Shown here: positions 45,922 through 56,723 of the stretch, piece after piece
How positions within the stretch are numbered: position 1 is the first letter of the stretch
Layout: each line of letters starts with the position of its first letter
Notes under the pieces: generated by a model
Told to the model about the DNA's origin: nothing
Databases searched by the model: none
Seen by the model: only the letters and a program-made list of their open reading frames with translations
Source of the DNA: Oikopleura dioica
Taxonomy: Eukaryota; Chordata; Appendicularia; Copelata; Oikopleuridae
Direction: 5' to 3'
Length of the DNA: 64,000 nt
Assembly: GCA_907165135.1 (NCBI GenBank)
Contig: OU015568.1
Location: 12,780,501 to 12,844,500, forward strand
Position numbers and translations under genes: made by a program

Positions 45922-46518
45922 CTATCTGAGCATATTAAAATTTTGAGAGAGCCGCTTAAACTTGGAGTCTTCAGTCTCACTTGGGCCCAAGACAGCGATC
46001 ATTCTGAGGTGCGAGTCCCGTCCTGATTGATGGTTTTGGGTTATAACGATTTGCAACATCCATGTGCGCAGCGGATTGCCAAAGCTGTTCTTGATGTTTA
46101 TGGGTATCCACCCCTTTGGCTCGTTTGTTTTGAAGTCAGTCACTACGTTGACCAGGTCGTTGAAGTCGCTGCCGGCTTTGATGGTGATGTGCGACGGTGT
46201 GTAGGACTCGTCGCTCTTGCTATCTGCGTAGAGAAGGATTCCGACGACTTGTTGGCGGGAGCTAAAATAAGTAAAGATGCAGGACTCAATGAACATCTAC
46301 CGAAACTGACAAGTGATCGTATGCGGCTGATTCCCATCAGACTGCCAGTAAGTATCAACATTGTTGTCGCGGAGATTACTTATCGGAAACTCGCGTTTAC
46401 AAGAGCTCACCGACCAAATCGCATCGTGGCCAATATCAGGCAACTTTCCCTGCGTGTACTGCTTGAGGATCATGCTGCCTCCTCCAAGAAGATCAAACAT
46501 GTCAATGCTTTCATTCAT
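45922..46518 (-). CDS. ANAPC10: Anaphase-promoting complex subunit 10
   Basis: Exons 46301-46518 and 45922-46261 (minus) give 185 residues, exactly the human length. APC10/DOC1 is the DOC-domain subunit that, with CDC20 or CDH1, forms the D-box degron receptor of the anaphase-promoting complex. Conserved blocks are AIWSVSSCKREFPISNLRD, TYWQSDGNQPHTI, LYADSKSDESYTPSHITIK and NHQSGRDSHLRMI. The N-terminus is shorter and hydrophobic, and the C-terminal tail differs: the IR motif that docks to CDC27 ends here as MLR. The start lies one base after AATAATCAG, 156 bp after the preceding gene. Confidence 0.93.
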
Positions 46519-46674
46519 TCTGATTATTATTTATTCAGCACTGTGAATTTGTTGAATATTTTTAAATTGCGAATTGAATTTTTGAGAAACAGAAAAAAGG
46601 TAAAGTGGATTTTTTACAGAAAATAAAATTGCACATTGGAACTATTTGAAAAGAGGAAGTATTCAGAAAAAAAA

Positions 46675-47261
46675 CTACATTCGTTGAAATCTGTAAATAG
46701 GTTTACGTCTAGCGTAGCAACAGCGGCAGTTAAAACCACAGTAGAACCATAGGAGAATAGAAGTAGATGCCGTCCAGAGGAAAATACAGAAATAAGTGTC
46801 TAGGACTGAAAAGCCGATGAACTGGAACTCCTCTTCAACTTCTTTGCGAATTTGGTTCATTTTTGCAAGCTCCGCAAAGAGCTTAATTGGAACATAAATA
46901 AAAGAAAATGAAAAGAAAATCTTACCACTGTCCGATGAGAAAGAGGAATTTCAGGATCTTTCGATAACTCGTCAATTATTTTCATATCCTGGTTCTCTCT
47001 CGCCATCTTGCTCTTCCGATAAATCAAAAAGGCTTCAACCTTTTTCTTTAGCATTCGAATTTTGTCTTCCAGCGTCGCATGCGGATTATTGTTCAAAATG
47101 TGATCGATTTCGTTCGCGTCGTAGCCAATTTTATGTAGCTCTTTGAACAAATCTTCGAGGGTTGTCTGGCGAGATTCTTCGTGTCGTTCGTGAGCGAAGC
47201 TTTTCAGGTCTACTTTTGGCGGTTCTGTTGTTCGCGCCAGCTCCTTTTCGTGCTCCACCAT
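46675..47261 (-). CDS. 180-residue single-pass membrane protein, unknown
   Basis: Exons 46926-47261 and 46675-46881 (minus) give 180 residues. The first two thirds are charged and helical, with a block LHKIGYDANEIDHILNNN that resembles a small helical UBA-like fold and a coiled stretch after it. A hydrophobic segment (about residues 137-160: FSVLDTYFCIFLW onwards) is followed by a Cys/Arg-rich cytosolic-looking tail CRCCYARRKPIYRF, which may be palmitoylated. I do not recognise the family. It lies between QSOX and ANAPC10, and its ATG directly follows AACTTTCAG, so it is probably the third cistron of the operon. Confidence 0.6.
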
Positions 47262-47431
47262 CCATCTGAAAGTTAAAAGTTATTCTCGACATAAGGATAA
47301 CTGCCCATAATGGTAAGGAGTTTATTTATGCAGTGGGTTATATGATCAATACAGAAAATATCATTAGGCTCGAAGAAAGACTGAAGGAAATCGGGTTTCA
47401 TGAAAAAGGTATTTATAAAATTTGAATTGAA

Positions 47432-49767
47432 CTAGAGTTGATGAGAAAACTTTCGGTAATGGCGCTTTAATCTGGTCCGAATACGATACGATCGCCAAAG
47501 AAACATCGACCCAATGACGCAAACGACAAAGAAGAACCAGGCTAAGCCCTTGTGGCTTCTGAATAAGCGTGGTCAGCTCGATACCCTTCACCCAATAATA
47601 ATAAAGGTATTCTCTTTATTCCGTTTTTCAGAAAAAATTAACCAAAAAGGATTCACCAATAAAAATACTCAATAAACTTACTTTGGCTTATCTTTGATAG
47701 CTTCAACAACTTCATCAGCATCATCTTCCATTCTATCATTATCCACCATTTTCTCACCATCAGCGAGGACAAGGTTTTCTTTAGAATAATGAAAGTCAAG
47801 ATATTTGAGCGTTTCTTCCATTTGAAAGTCATCCGCTGTCTTGCAGAATACGCATTCTTCGCCAGATGGATACTGCATCTTTGGGAATTTCGGATCCTCG
47901 GAAGGCTCACCAGCGAGCCTTGCGTTCACTATAAGCGATGTAAGAACCGAAAACAAGAAAAAAGAAATGTTAAAAAATATCAACCACCGAAAACAATCAA
48001 CCTGAGAATGGGTAATCAAAGGACAACTAAAATTTTAGAAAATTTTGAATCACATCATAATCCGTACCAGAATTATGCAGCTCCCAAAGCCATTTCACAC
48101 CCGAGTTGTGATCGGTTACTCCAGCAAGTGGGAATTGCTCGATTTCCTTTTTGAAATTTTCTCGGCACTCAAGGCACGAGAAGTGATTGAGAATCATTTC
48201 TGACATCGCTTCTGCGAAGGTGGAAGCTTGTTCGTCTGAAGCCAGACTCGCGAAAAGATGAAAGGAGGTCCACAAGCCGCATGTGTAGCCTCTTAGATTT
48301 TCGACACTAGAATGGTATAACAGAGATGAATTGGGAAAGAAGGAACTTACCTAGGTGTACAAGCAGCGTATGATAAAGTTGGCTGAGATCCTTGAAGCTT
48401 TGTCAATCCAGCTTTATCAAGGTATCCTATCCATTCCTTTCGTTTTCTTATCTTCGAGACTGTCTCCAGCTCTGATGATAAGTTTCGAAGGTCCACATCT
48501 ATGCTTCGACTAAAAGTTTGTGTTGGCAAAACAAAATCAGCTTCAAAAACGTACCTTGTCGGCGGATAAAGTTGGGAAACAATTTTGACATATTTTTTTA
48601 TTGCACTAAGCGCTTCTCCTTCCAGTGGGAAGCTACTGACATCGTAAAAAAGCAACTGAAGAAGAGCGGATTCAATATCTTGTAGGTAAACTTTGCTTTG
48701 ATCATATTTCGCCCAGGCATCGTCGTTTGCAGCGGCAGCGCTTTTCAGAGATGATGCAACGACGACATTTTTCCAGGAATATTTTTCGGTTTTGAGAGTT
48801 GAAGAAAGAAGCTCGAGGACTTCGGCGCGTGATGTTGCGTCTGATAGTTCGATTTTCTAGGAATTTTATAAAGAAAATGATTAGTAAGAATGTGACTCAC
48901 CATTTTCACTGCGTCCTTCTCAAGGATTAATAAGATGGCTCCTTTAGTTTCTGGCCATTTTTTCACCGAAGCTTCATCTGTCAATCTTATAGAGATTTCA
49001 GAGAGAGAGGTCAAATCAGCAAGTAGATCCATCGTTGAACCATCAGCAAGTGCCATATCTAAGATTACGAGTATAGTTAAAAATAATCAATGCTTCGATA
49101 ATTCTACCAGAAGGAGCAGCAACTAATGCGGTGAAAATGCCATCCTCTGAATTTTGTTCGACGACATCATTAACAGCAGCCCCTTCAATTTTTTCAAGAG
49201 ATAAGAATCTCCCAAGACCATTTTCATGGGCAACATTTTTTTCTAGCGCGATTTTCAGTGCTTCTTCTTTAAGAGCGGCTGTGGATCGAGCTTCGAGCGT
49301 ATTTTCTTTTTGATCGTAGAGTCTGTCGTTTGGCAGGAAGTATTTCATCGTTGGAAAGCCTTCGAAAAGGGATGATAAAAAATCAAATGAAGGCAGCGAT
49401 TACCATGAACTTGATTCTCTCGGCAGATATCGCCATTATCTGGATTTCCGCAATCGATTACACCAAGTTTGACGAGTTTTCCCCAATCTTTGATTTCCTT
49501 TGCGAATTCTTTAATTGTCGGTGCGAAATGGACACAATGGCCACACCAGGAGGCGTAAAATTCGACGATCCAGAACTGATTCTTCTCCTCTTGAGCTTCT
49601 AGCGTTTCTTTGAATGTCTCCTGAATAATTCTTGTTTCTCTCTATCTTCGAATAGTTCTGTTTACCTGAGTAAGAATTTGGACGAAATCTGTGTCTTCTT
49701 CATAAAGACCCTTCGCTGGAAGACTTCCTCCAAAAGAAATGAAGGCAAGAAAGAGTAATTTTAACAT
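47432..49767 (-). CDS. QSOX: Quiescin sulfhydryl oxidase
   Basis: Minus strand, ATG 49765-49767, stop 47432-47434, about nine exons. QSOX oxidises thiols to disulfides in the secretory pathway with FAD and oxygen. A signal peptide (MLKLLFLAFISFGG) is followed by a thioredoxin domain with the redox motif WCGHC, then a helical Trx2 region. The Erv/ALR domain has YTCGLWTSFHLFA (FAD contact), the redox pair in CLECRENF and the distal pair in CVFC. A final transmembrane helix (WFFFVVCVIGSMF) precedes a basic tail, as in the Golgi-anchored long form of QSOX1. The last exon is read in the frame giving this helix, which needs the phase-2 junction at 47695. The ATG directly follows GTCGTGTAG. Confidence 0.9.
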
Positions 49768-49824
49768 CTACACGACTAATACGACTCCATTCTAAACAAA
49801 AAATACTTCAATATTTGAACGATA
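49768..49824 (-). promoter_or_regulatory. Operon junction with trans-splice acceptor (to QSOX)
   Basis: A 57-bp spacer between the stop at 49825 and the QSOX ATG at 49767. It ends in GTCGTGTAG immediately before the ATG. The polypyrimidine tract is weak compared with other junctions here. Confidence 0.5.
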
Positions 49825-51753
49825 TCAACTGTTTTGATATTCCAGCGTTCTTCTTTCAAACTCCCATCGCTCCGGGCCGAATTTGAAATTTTCGTTGTCG
49901 TAGAACTCTGCTGTCGTTTCATCAGATAAATCAACTGAATATCAATCAAATTTGAATTGAAGCAAAAACGTCTTACCTTCAGGCGTGAGTTCGGGATTGG
50001 CATTTGTAACTCGCCGATTTAAATGATCAAGTAATAAATTAAAGGGAGGCAATTTCTCTAAATATTCTTCAGTTCCACTGACTAGCGGCATCGACTTCAA
50101 AACCAAGCATCTTCCGTGTCTGCTTGATTCGAAATAGATACCATCGACGTCTTGAATGAATTGCTCCGTGTTATGAGGTAGAGATCCGTCTGGCGATCCA
50201 GAGGCTTCTTGTTTTGCAAAGTCAAATAGAATCGAATTGCCAGATTCTTTGACATCGTACATTTCCCTGCTCAGATATTTCTGAGGTATTTTGATTACTG
50301 TTGGAAAATGGCCTTTGTTTACGAAGCGCTTTTCTAGGTTCCATTTCGACATGAAGTTCATCAATTCAACTAAACATCAAAATAGGCTTTTTATACACTT
50401 ATGAGCAAATTTTACCAATAACGCATCTTGTATCTGGCTCCCAATAAATATTTTTCACCAGGGGCGTTATATATTGAAAATAATAAAGGGCTCCAGTAAT
50501 TAAGTGCGAAGCTAGCCATAAGGAGCAAAAGACCACTGGATCCATCGATAAAACTGCGGATAATGAAGCAGGAGTTCCCATCGCCAGTTTTGTCAAGCCA
50601 AAAAGAGGCATTAGATTGAGAGATGCAGCTGTAGCAACGCTTGCTAGGCCGATATTATTGAAGAGCTTCAATTTTTGATTCCAGCGCTTGCTTCCTCCAG
50701 CGAGGGGCGCGACCTTCCAGCGATTGTACCAACTTTCATGACGAACGCCGGTATATATGCGACTGTGGTGACCACTTCGTTGCAGGAAAACAAGCTCGTG
50801 CTCTGTGCATTTATCGGGGGCGAGGATTCCATTTGAGCCAACGCCGAATCCTAAGATTATTTTTAGAGACCATAAGCAAGAGAATCATTAGACGATCTGG
50901 GATATTTTTTTGGTTCAAATTCCAGGCAATGACGACAAAAAGTTTTATAGAACCCGCCAGTTCTGCTTCTGACTTCTGGTGATGTAACACAACCTCAGTC
51001 AATCCGAGCCCACAAATTCAGTTTCAATAAGAAAAACCTCCGAAAAACATCGGAGAAATGTTGCCACCAATAACACGGATGAGATATCAACTGATCCTTT
51101 CATGTTTATGATTGAAATCGTTGATTGCATGAAACAGGGGTGGATGATATCAACCCATTTTTTAAATTTGGCGACCCGTTCATTTCGACATTTCAAAAAT
51201 TTGGTATGAAGTCTGATCTCTGTAAGACGCGACCCCTACCTTCATAATTATTGAGCATCGACATCGGCGTCTTCCTTATAAATTCCGCGCCCTCTTGCTC
51301 TTTCAACCAAACTTGAAAGTCCGCATTTTCTTTAACCCATCTTTTGGTCGCATGTTTCGATCTGGGAGCGTCGATTCTTCCGGATCTTCCATAATCAGTC
51401 TCCACATTAGGCTTGACTAAATCTGTGATATCGTAATTTTCGAAGGAGTCGAAGTTATAGAAAGCTGGTTGACTTGGTTTGTAAATTCCTTTCTTTAGCT
51501 GATCAGGACGGGAGAGCTAGGAAGAATGAATTATAAGAGGAAAGAAGCGTTTCAAACTTACCAGTCTTGTTTCTGGAGCGAGTTGAAGCTTTATTAAATC
51601 GGGAGCGGATTTCTGTAGAATTCTGTATTTATAGAGCTTCGGATCCGAGCGGTAGAGCTCCCGAGTCATTCCATGCTCGAAACCGGTAAGTGCTTTTTCC
51701 ACATTTTGAGTTTTCCCAACGAGGGAGGAGCTCGATCTCACGCATTTGTACAT
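49825..51753 (-). CDS. 468-residue membrane protein, TMEM70-like C-terminal half
   Basis: Exons 51562-51753, 51240-51516, 50416-50850, 49977-50369 and 49825-49934 (minus) join in frame to 468 residues. The N-terminal third is hydrophilic (ITDLVKPNVETDYGRSGRID) and unrecognised. The middle has SRIYTGVRHESWY followed by two hydrophobic segments (LASVATAASLNLMPLFGL and DPVVFCSLWLASHLITGAL), a plan resembling the mitochondrial TMEM70/TMEM186 families; this similarity is weak. The C-terminus is soluble and mixed. The third intron, 389 bp, is unusually long. The exon after it has no in-frame ATG before the membrane segments, which favours a single gene, but an alternative promoter in that intron cannot be excluded. 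It would be the first firm cistron of the QSOX-ANAPC10-FAIM operon. Confidence 0.5.
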
Positions 51754-51777
51754 TTTTACGACTTCAATGCATCATTT

Positions 51778-52062
51778 CTAAAACAGAAAAAGTCTTATTT
51801 TTCTACCTAAAAAATTACCCTTCAGTACCGGAAGATTCTCGATATTCTCTCTTAACGAGAGTCTCGTTAGATAAACAAATCTCTTCAAGTCTTTCAAAAG
51901 ATTGGGATGGCATTTCCAGAAAATAAGATGGATCAAACCAGTTTGCCTCCTTTTGTTATAAATTTCACATGAGAAGGGATAATGCATGTGATGTTCTCTG
52001 TGTTTTGTTCGTGAGCGCGGGGTAGTTTCCGACTCAGTCGTCGATTTTGAATCCGCTGACAC
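51778..52062 (-). CDS. Possible small gene upstream of the minus-strand operon
   Basis: A reading frame of up to 94 codons. An acceptor-like AAAACACAG lies ten bases before an internal ATG that starts HYPFSCEIYNKRRQTGLIH, which looks more protein-like than the residues before it. A possible intron starts near 51827 and would end just before the stop codon. No family resemblance. It may instead be promoter or 5' leader of the operon. Confidence 0.25.
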   Translation of the reverse strand: MSADSKSTTESETTPRSRTKHREHHMHYPFSCEIYNKRRQTGLIHLIFWKCHPNLLKDLKRFVYLTRLSLRENIENLPVLKGNFLGRKIRLFLF

Positions 52063-52389
52063 AAAAATAGTTTGGCTCCGGCTGTAAAAGTGATTTCATT
52101 GTAGATCAGTTATAATTTATGGAAAAAGTCGTATAACTGATTGTCTACTCAGAATAATTAATAAAACAATATGTGAAAACGTTCACGTGTTAAACCACTA
52201 ACGAGAGGGTACCGTGTTAACGAGACCGAACCGGTAGAAGTTATTGTTAACTGCTGAAATAAAATAATGAGACGGGAGCCTTCGTTTTGGTTTAATAAGA
52301 AATTATATTTTGGGTAATTATGATATAAAAATAATATTTGCAGGAAAACAGGGAATATTCTGCTGGATTCTTTTCTCCCAACTCGCGAT

Positions 52390-53444
52390 TCACTTGCGGC
52401 TGCTTTGGATTGAGTCGACTTGAGCTTTTAGCTGTTGGTTGTTTCGCTTGAGGAACTAAAATAACGGATAGCTTCAGTCTCCAAGTCTCTGAATTACCTG
52501 TAATTCTTCTTGCTGTCGGCGTATGAGAGCATCCTTTTCTTCCTGCTCCCGGCGGCTCACTGTTTCAAGATTAACCTATTAAAAATGGCAGTTACAAATC
52601 GATCTCTAGAACAAAAAAAGCTTACCTTGAGAACTTGAATTTGTTTTTTAAATGAATCAACTTCGTCTTGTAATTCCTGGACCTCTGCATGTTTCTCTTC
52701 TTTTCCAAGTTCTGACTGTAAAGCTTTACGAGAGCCGAACCCGTTCGCGGACTCGACAATTGTCTCATAGCCGGCCAGGGTCATGTTGATTTCATCTCTT
52801 ATCTGAAAGTCAGAGGATAGAACATTCTTGCGGTAAAGTTCAAGTTTTACCTGAACAAGAAGAGCACCAGTTTCGGTAGAGCTAATTGCAATTTGTCTGA
52901 TTAATTCATCCATCAATTCTGAATAGATTTCGCGTCGCGCAAGACAAATTCCTCGTTCTCGTGCCTAAAGATTTACTAGGGAAAGAAAGGGGATGAAGAA
53001 GAGGTACCTCAGCTTCTTCAAGTCGAGAATCCAGCAGTTTTTCTTTTGTCAAGATAGCGTTTCGAGTGGCCTGACGGGGAGATACAAGTTGTAAGAATTT
53101 CTGACCATTTTGCTCATATTCGCGAGGAGGAAGGATCTCTGAAATTGGATTTGACTATAGTTTATCAAAAATGATAACACTTTTACAGATGTCATAGAAT
53201 CAGATGGAGCGGAAAAGGAGTTTAGATTAACATGGTCAAATTTTAAAGTTATAATAAGTTCATAAAATATCTTAATAAAACAGAATTATTGTGCTTGAAA
53301 ATGCTCTTTACCTGCAAGTTTCTTTTCAATGGGAGTAAGGGCTGGCTTCAACTTTGGCGAGTCGGCGGATGATTTCTCCTCGTTGGGTGTGACTTTGACA
53401 GGCGGAAGATAGTCGATCAAGCTGATTTCGGGATTGGCGGCCAT
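52390..53444 (-). CDS. DNALI1: Axonemal dynein light intermediate chain p28
   Basis: Minus strand, ATG 53442-53444, stop 52390-52392, six or so exons. DNALI1 (p28) is a light chain of inner-arm dyneins in cilia and flagella. Family blocks are EILPPREYEQNGQKFLQ, TRNAILTKEKLLDSRLE, ERGICLARREIYSELMDELI, AGYETIVESANGFGSRKALQ and, at the end, FLKRNNQQLKAQV. The C-terminal third is coiled coil. The N-terminus is shorter than in vertebrates. The start is not preceded by a clear splice acceptor, and the divergent upstream region holds CCAAT and CRE motifs, so this gene probably has its own promoter. Confidence 0.9.
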
Positions 53445-54149
53445 TTTTGGAGAACTTTGCTTTTCTCAAATCACCGTCGCTCAGAACTGATCAAAATTCG
53501 CAAAACAAAACAATCGATCACTGAATCTAGAAAATCTCGCTCAAAACTGAATCAGCCAATCCGAGCGCGCCGCTTTTTGTGACGTCACGAAAGAAGAATA
53601 GGGAACTTCTTTCATTCAAAAGATCATTTTCTACGATAACATCACTTTGTAAACTGGATTTATCTACAACTATCTTCTTAAAAATTTATTTATTGGTTGG
53701 GTTCAATGCGTAAAATTCCAGTTTTTGATGAATTTCTTCGTAAAATTTTAGGAAATCAGAAATTTGTCGATTGTCTTGAAAATCTATTCAAAGAAGAACA
53801 TCAATTTCATAGGAAATAGGTGTCAATACATCAAGAGTTGCAACTTGCAAGTTCATCAGTACTTTAGATACAAAATGTGTCATCCACAGAGCGGGGAGTT
53901 TGAACGCGAAGTTGAAGTGAGAGAATTTGGCATTCAGTCAGCTCACTTCTTTCATTTTTTTGTATCGCCTCGGAGGCGGCTTCTACCGAGTCTACCGAGA
54001 ATCTAAAAATAGTAACCGAGGTTCTTGTTCTTTTATTGGCCTTCTGATGCTTCCTGGGATCACTGGAACTGTTCAATATTGATTTTGGCCCTTCTCATTA
54101 TTACTAAGAGACACAGAAATAAAGAAGAAGTTCATTTCATTTGTGAAAG
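53445..54149. other. Divergent intergenic region between DNALI1 and SLC49A3
   Basis: About 700 bp between divergent genes. Promoter motifs cluster within 150 bp of the DNALI1 start (see 53556-53587). The remainder is AT-rich; frames at 53764-54006 and 53864-54076 have no family resemblance. Confidence 0.5.
53556..53587. promoter_or_regulatory. CCAAT box and consensus cAMP-response element
   Basis: CCAAT at 53556-53560 is followed by a GC-rich run and the perfect palindrome TGACGTCA at 53580-53587. Both lie about 115-145 bp upstream of the DNALI1 ATG. NF-Y and CREB/ATF sites in this order are typical of testis and ciliary promoters in vertebrates; their use here is inferred. Confidence 0.5.
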
Positions 54150-55635
54150 ATGGGGGAGGACAAAGAGGAAGTAAACAAAGCTTGGCGATGGGCAGTTTTG
54201 ATAATAGGAAGGGTTTGCTACTTCGATATTTGTTGAAGAATAATTATTATAAAACCTGTGATCAGTTATTTTACTTGGAACTGGAAATGCAATGGGATGG
54301 TTGACGTTTGCCCCAGTACCTACAGCCACAGTCCTCTATTTCGGCATCACAACGAATCAGGTTGATTGGTTTTCGATGATCTACATGGGTGTCGGTCTTC
54401 CGGCTGGCTTCGTCGCTATATGGATTTGTGATGGCATTGGTCTTCGCAAATCTACTTGGATAACTATCGCCTTTTATTTTGTCGGCGCAGTCTTGCGTGT
54501 TGGATCTCTCGGATTCAAGAGCTACGATGAAAACGGCGACTTCATTCCTTGCGAAAAATGCTTCCCCGTCGCGCTTATCGGAACAGCTCTAATGGGAATA
54601 AGCCAGGCGTTTGTCGGTGTTCTTCCAACTCTTATGGCTGCCAGGTGGTTTGAAGATAAAGAGCGTCTTCTTGCAAATTCGATTGCTTCGCTGTCCATTT
54701 GCATTGGTTTGATGGTCGCATCTATTGCAGCTCCACTAATAACAAAAGGACCGGATGATCTTTTCTTTGAAGGAATCTTGTTTTCATTGCCAGTTATTGC
54801 TGCGGCTCCAATTGCCCTCTGCATTCCTTCTGATGGAATTTTACCAGCGCCGAAAACCATGCCATTTTTTGACAGGCTCAGGTTTGCAAATGATTTTTCG
54901 CCGCACGCATTGATTTTTTTAAGACTTTTGGCATTCGAAGGTGGCTGGGAGTTCTCCGCCGCTGTTTTGCTTGGTGCAATCCGAATTGGCCACAACTCAA
55001 TGGTTCAAAGTCTCATCGTTCAGCTTCTCTGCCCGGCTGGCTATTCTAACATCTTCAGCTCGACGATTTGCGCCACCCTTATTATTGGCCCTGGGGTTGC
55101 TTTCAGCATGTTCCTGACGAGAATGATCGGCGGAACCGAGCATCATGCCTTGACTGCCAAAATTTGCGCCGCCATTTCAATCGCTTCGAATGTCGCTTTC
55201 ACGTTTGCGATGAAAGTTCCCGAGCAAGAGATACTCATTGCATCCCTTTGCGTTGTTTATGGAATGTCGACGCTTGTTCTTCTTCCGCTGGCTTGCGAGA
55301 TGGCTGCGGAAACTGCTCATCCTGTTGGTGGAGGCACCGCTGGAGGATTGGTAACAAGTCTAGGGGAGATAATTGGGCCGATTTTCATCTTTCTGAGCGG
55401 GCTTGTTCCGACAGGCTTTACACCAGAGGGGTCTACTTGCTTTGAAGATCAAGGTAGACTGACTTTTTTCACTTGATTATAATTTTCGAAAGGTCAAGAT
55501 CTGATGACGTTTATGCTGGCATTGGATGGATTCTGTCTGTTTCTTCTCATAATCTATGCAGCGCGATACAAGTGTTCCTTCAAAAGAAGAAAAGCATTGG
55601 AAGAAACAAAAGCTCAAACTGCCCTCTTAGAATAA
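54150..55635 (+). CDS. SLC49A3: SLC49-family transporter, SLC49A3/MFSD7 type
   Basis: Exons 54150-54207, 54266-55453 and 55493-55635 give 462 residues. A major-facilitator fold with about twelve hydrophobic helices is evident. GWLTFAPVPTATVLYFGITT, DWFSMIYMGVGLPAGFVAIW and GTAGGLVTSLGEIIGPI place it in the SLC49 (FLVCR) family, nearest SLC49A3; relatives carry choline or haem, while the substrate of SLC49A3 is unsettled. The first intron (54208-54265) appears to be GA-AG: the GT alternative, three bases on, breaks the frame. Splicing gives the first helix LIIVILLGTGNAMGWL. The tail is basic. A second, tiny gene follows 92 bp downstream. Confidence 0.85.
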
Positions 55636-55727
55636 ATAAATTTATTTCATACCAAACTCAATCGTTGATCCTTGACAAAAGCAAGAATAGCACTCTAAGA
55701 ACGCGGATAACCTTTTTTCAGAGAAAA

Positions 55728-55886
55728 ATGCTTACAAAGGTATCAGAAAAATGAATTTTTTTTTGTCTTATTAAAACTTTATAGCTGTCATTTCTACTTT
55801 TGGGAATCACGATTCTGATAATTGCAACAATTGCGTCTCTACTTTTAATCCGACAGCACCAACACAAAGCAAATAATGGAGATTGA
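55728..55886 (+). CDS. 37-residue single-pass membrane micropeptide
   Basis: Exon 55728-55739 encodes MLTK; a 45-bp intron (55740-55784) and exon 55785-55886 complete 37 residues. Almost all of it is one hydrophobic helix (LSFLLLGITILIIATIASLL), followed by the polar tail RQHQHKANNGD. An acceptor CCTTTTTTCAG lies seven bases before the ATG. The gene sits 92 bp after SLC49A3 on the same strand, so it is probably a downstream operon cistron. It could be a tail-anchored regulatory micropeptide, perhaps of the transporter. It could alternatively be an alternative 3' exon of SLC49A3. No homologue was recognised. Confidence 0.5.
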
Positions 55887-55941
55887 CTGATTTTGACTTT
55901 TTTATTAAAATATAAAAATGGAAGAATAATTATAAATCGAA

Positions 55942-56194
55942 TTATCCCTTTTCATCAATATTTTTGAACAACTTTGAAGCAATAAATCCCTGTGCGCGAG
56001 CTGCTTTACTGTAAATAAATTTTATTAAAAAAAGAGAGAGTCTGTACTTACCCAGCAATCTCGTCACATTCATGGGTAATATCATCAAATTCGAATGGGG
56101 CAATACTATCGAGTCCTCCATAATCAGCTAAACTTGCCTCTTCGCAATGATTATAAATCATCATATATCTAGCCCAATATGTTGCAACTTTCAT
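55942..56194 (-). CDS. 69-residue acidic small protein, unknown
   Basis: Exons 56052-56194 and 55942-56008 (minus) join in frame across a canonical 43-bp GT-AG intron to 69 residues. It starts MKVATYWARYMMIYNHCEEA, then an acidic middle with FEFDDITHECDEIAG, and ends AARAQGFIASKLFKNIDEKG. No signal peptide or membrane segment. A precise short intron with AATTTATTTACAG, good codons and an ATG make it likely real. It converges with the micropeptide gene and lies 55 bp from it. I do not recognise the family. Confidence 0.55.
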
Positions 56195-56723
56195 TTTTGA
56201 GAATCGAGACTTTAGACGATTTCAGGTCAGAGCGAGGTGTTTTTATGAGCTACGTTGAAAAATTAATGCTGTTCGGTTAGAACACGCGCAGAAGCAGGAT
56301 AGTATCAATTTATAATTTCATATTTTAATAAGAATAAGACAATCGCATAAGAAAAATGATTACCTGTCAGAAATCATCAGAGATAAAAGCTAAAACCACT
56401 AATTCTTAAAAATGTCTGAATGTCATCTCGTCGCCATGCTTATTACAGTACATTTGTTCGGGTCATGTGACCTCCAGTTGACTCGGCTAATATTAGTTAA
56501 ATTCGTGGGATTCTGAATTGGTGCACCTTGCCCGAGGCACCACCGCCGAGCACCATTTCACCTCTCCGACGCTGAAGTCTTTGCATTTGGAGTGGGGCGC
56601 TAAAGGAAAAGGTCTATTTTTTACTTTTACGTTTCGAACGCAAAGCGTTTCTTAGAGAAAACATAGAGAAGTCTTAGTTAAACTTTGAATGAAAAAATAG
56701 CCTTGAAAAAGTTTACCAAGCGC
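56195..56723. other. Divergent promoter region of the ZP-domain gene
   Basis: About 530 bp between the small minus-strand gene and the ZP gene. A TCATGTGA E-box-like site lies at about 56463. No trans-splice acceptor with a strong pyrimidine tract precedes the ZP start, so this gene probably has its own promoter. Confidence 0.4.

Noticed and set aside
46027..46626. 199-codon plus-strand reading frame
   Set aside because: It is antisense to the two exons of ANAPC10 and has no resemblance of its own.
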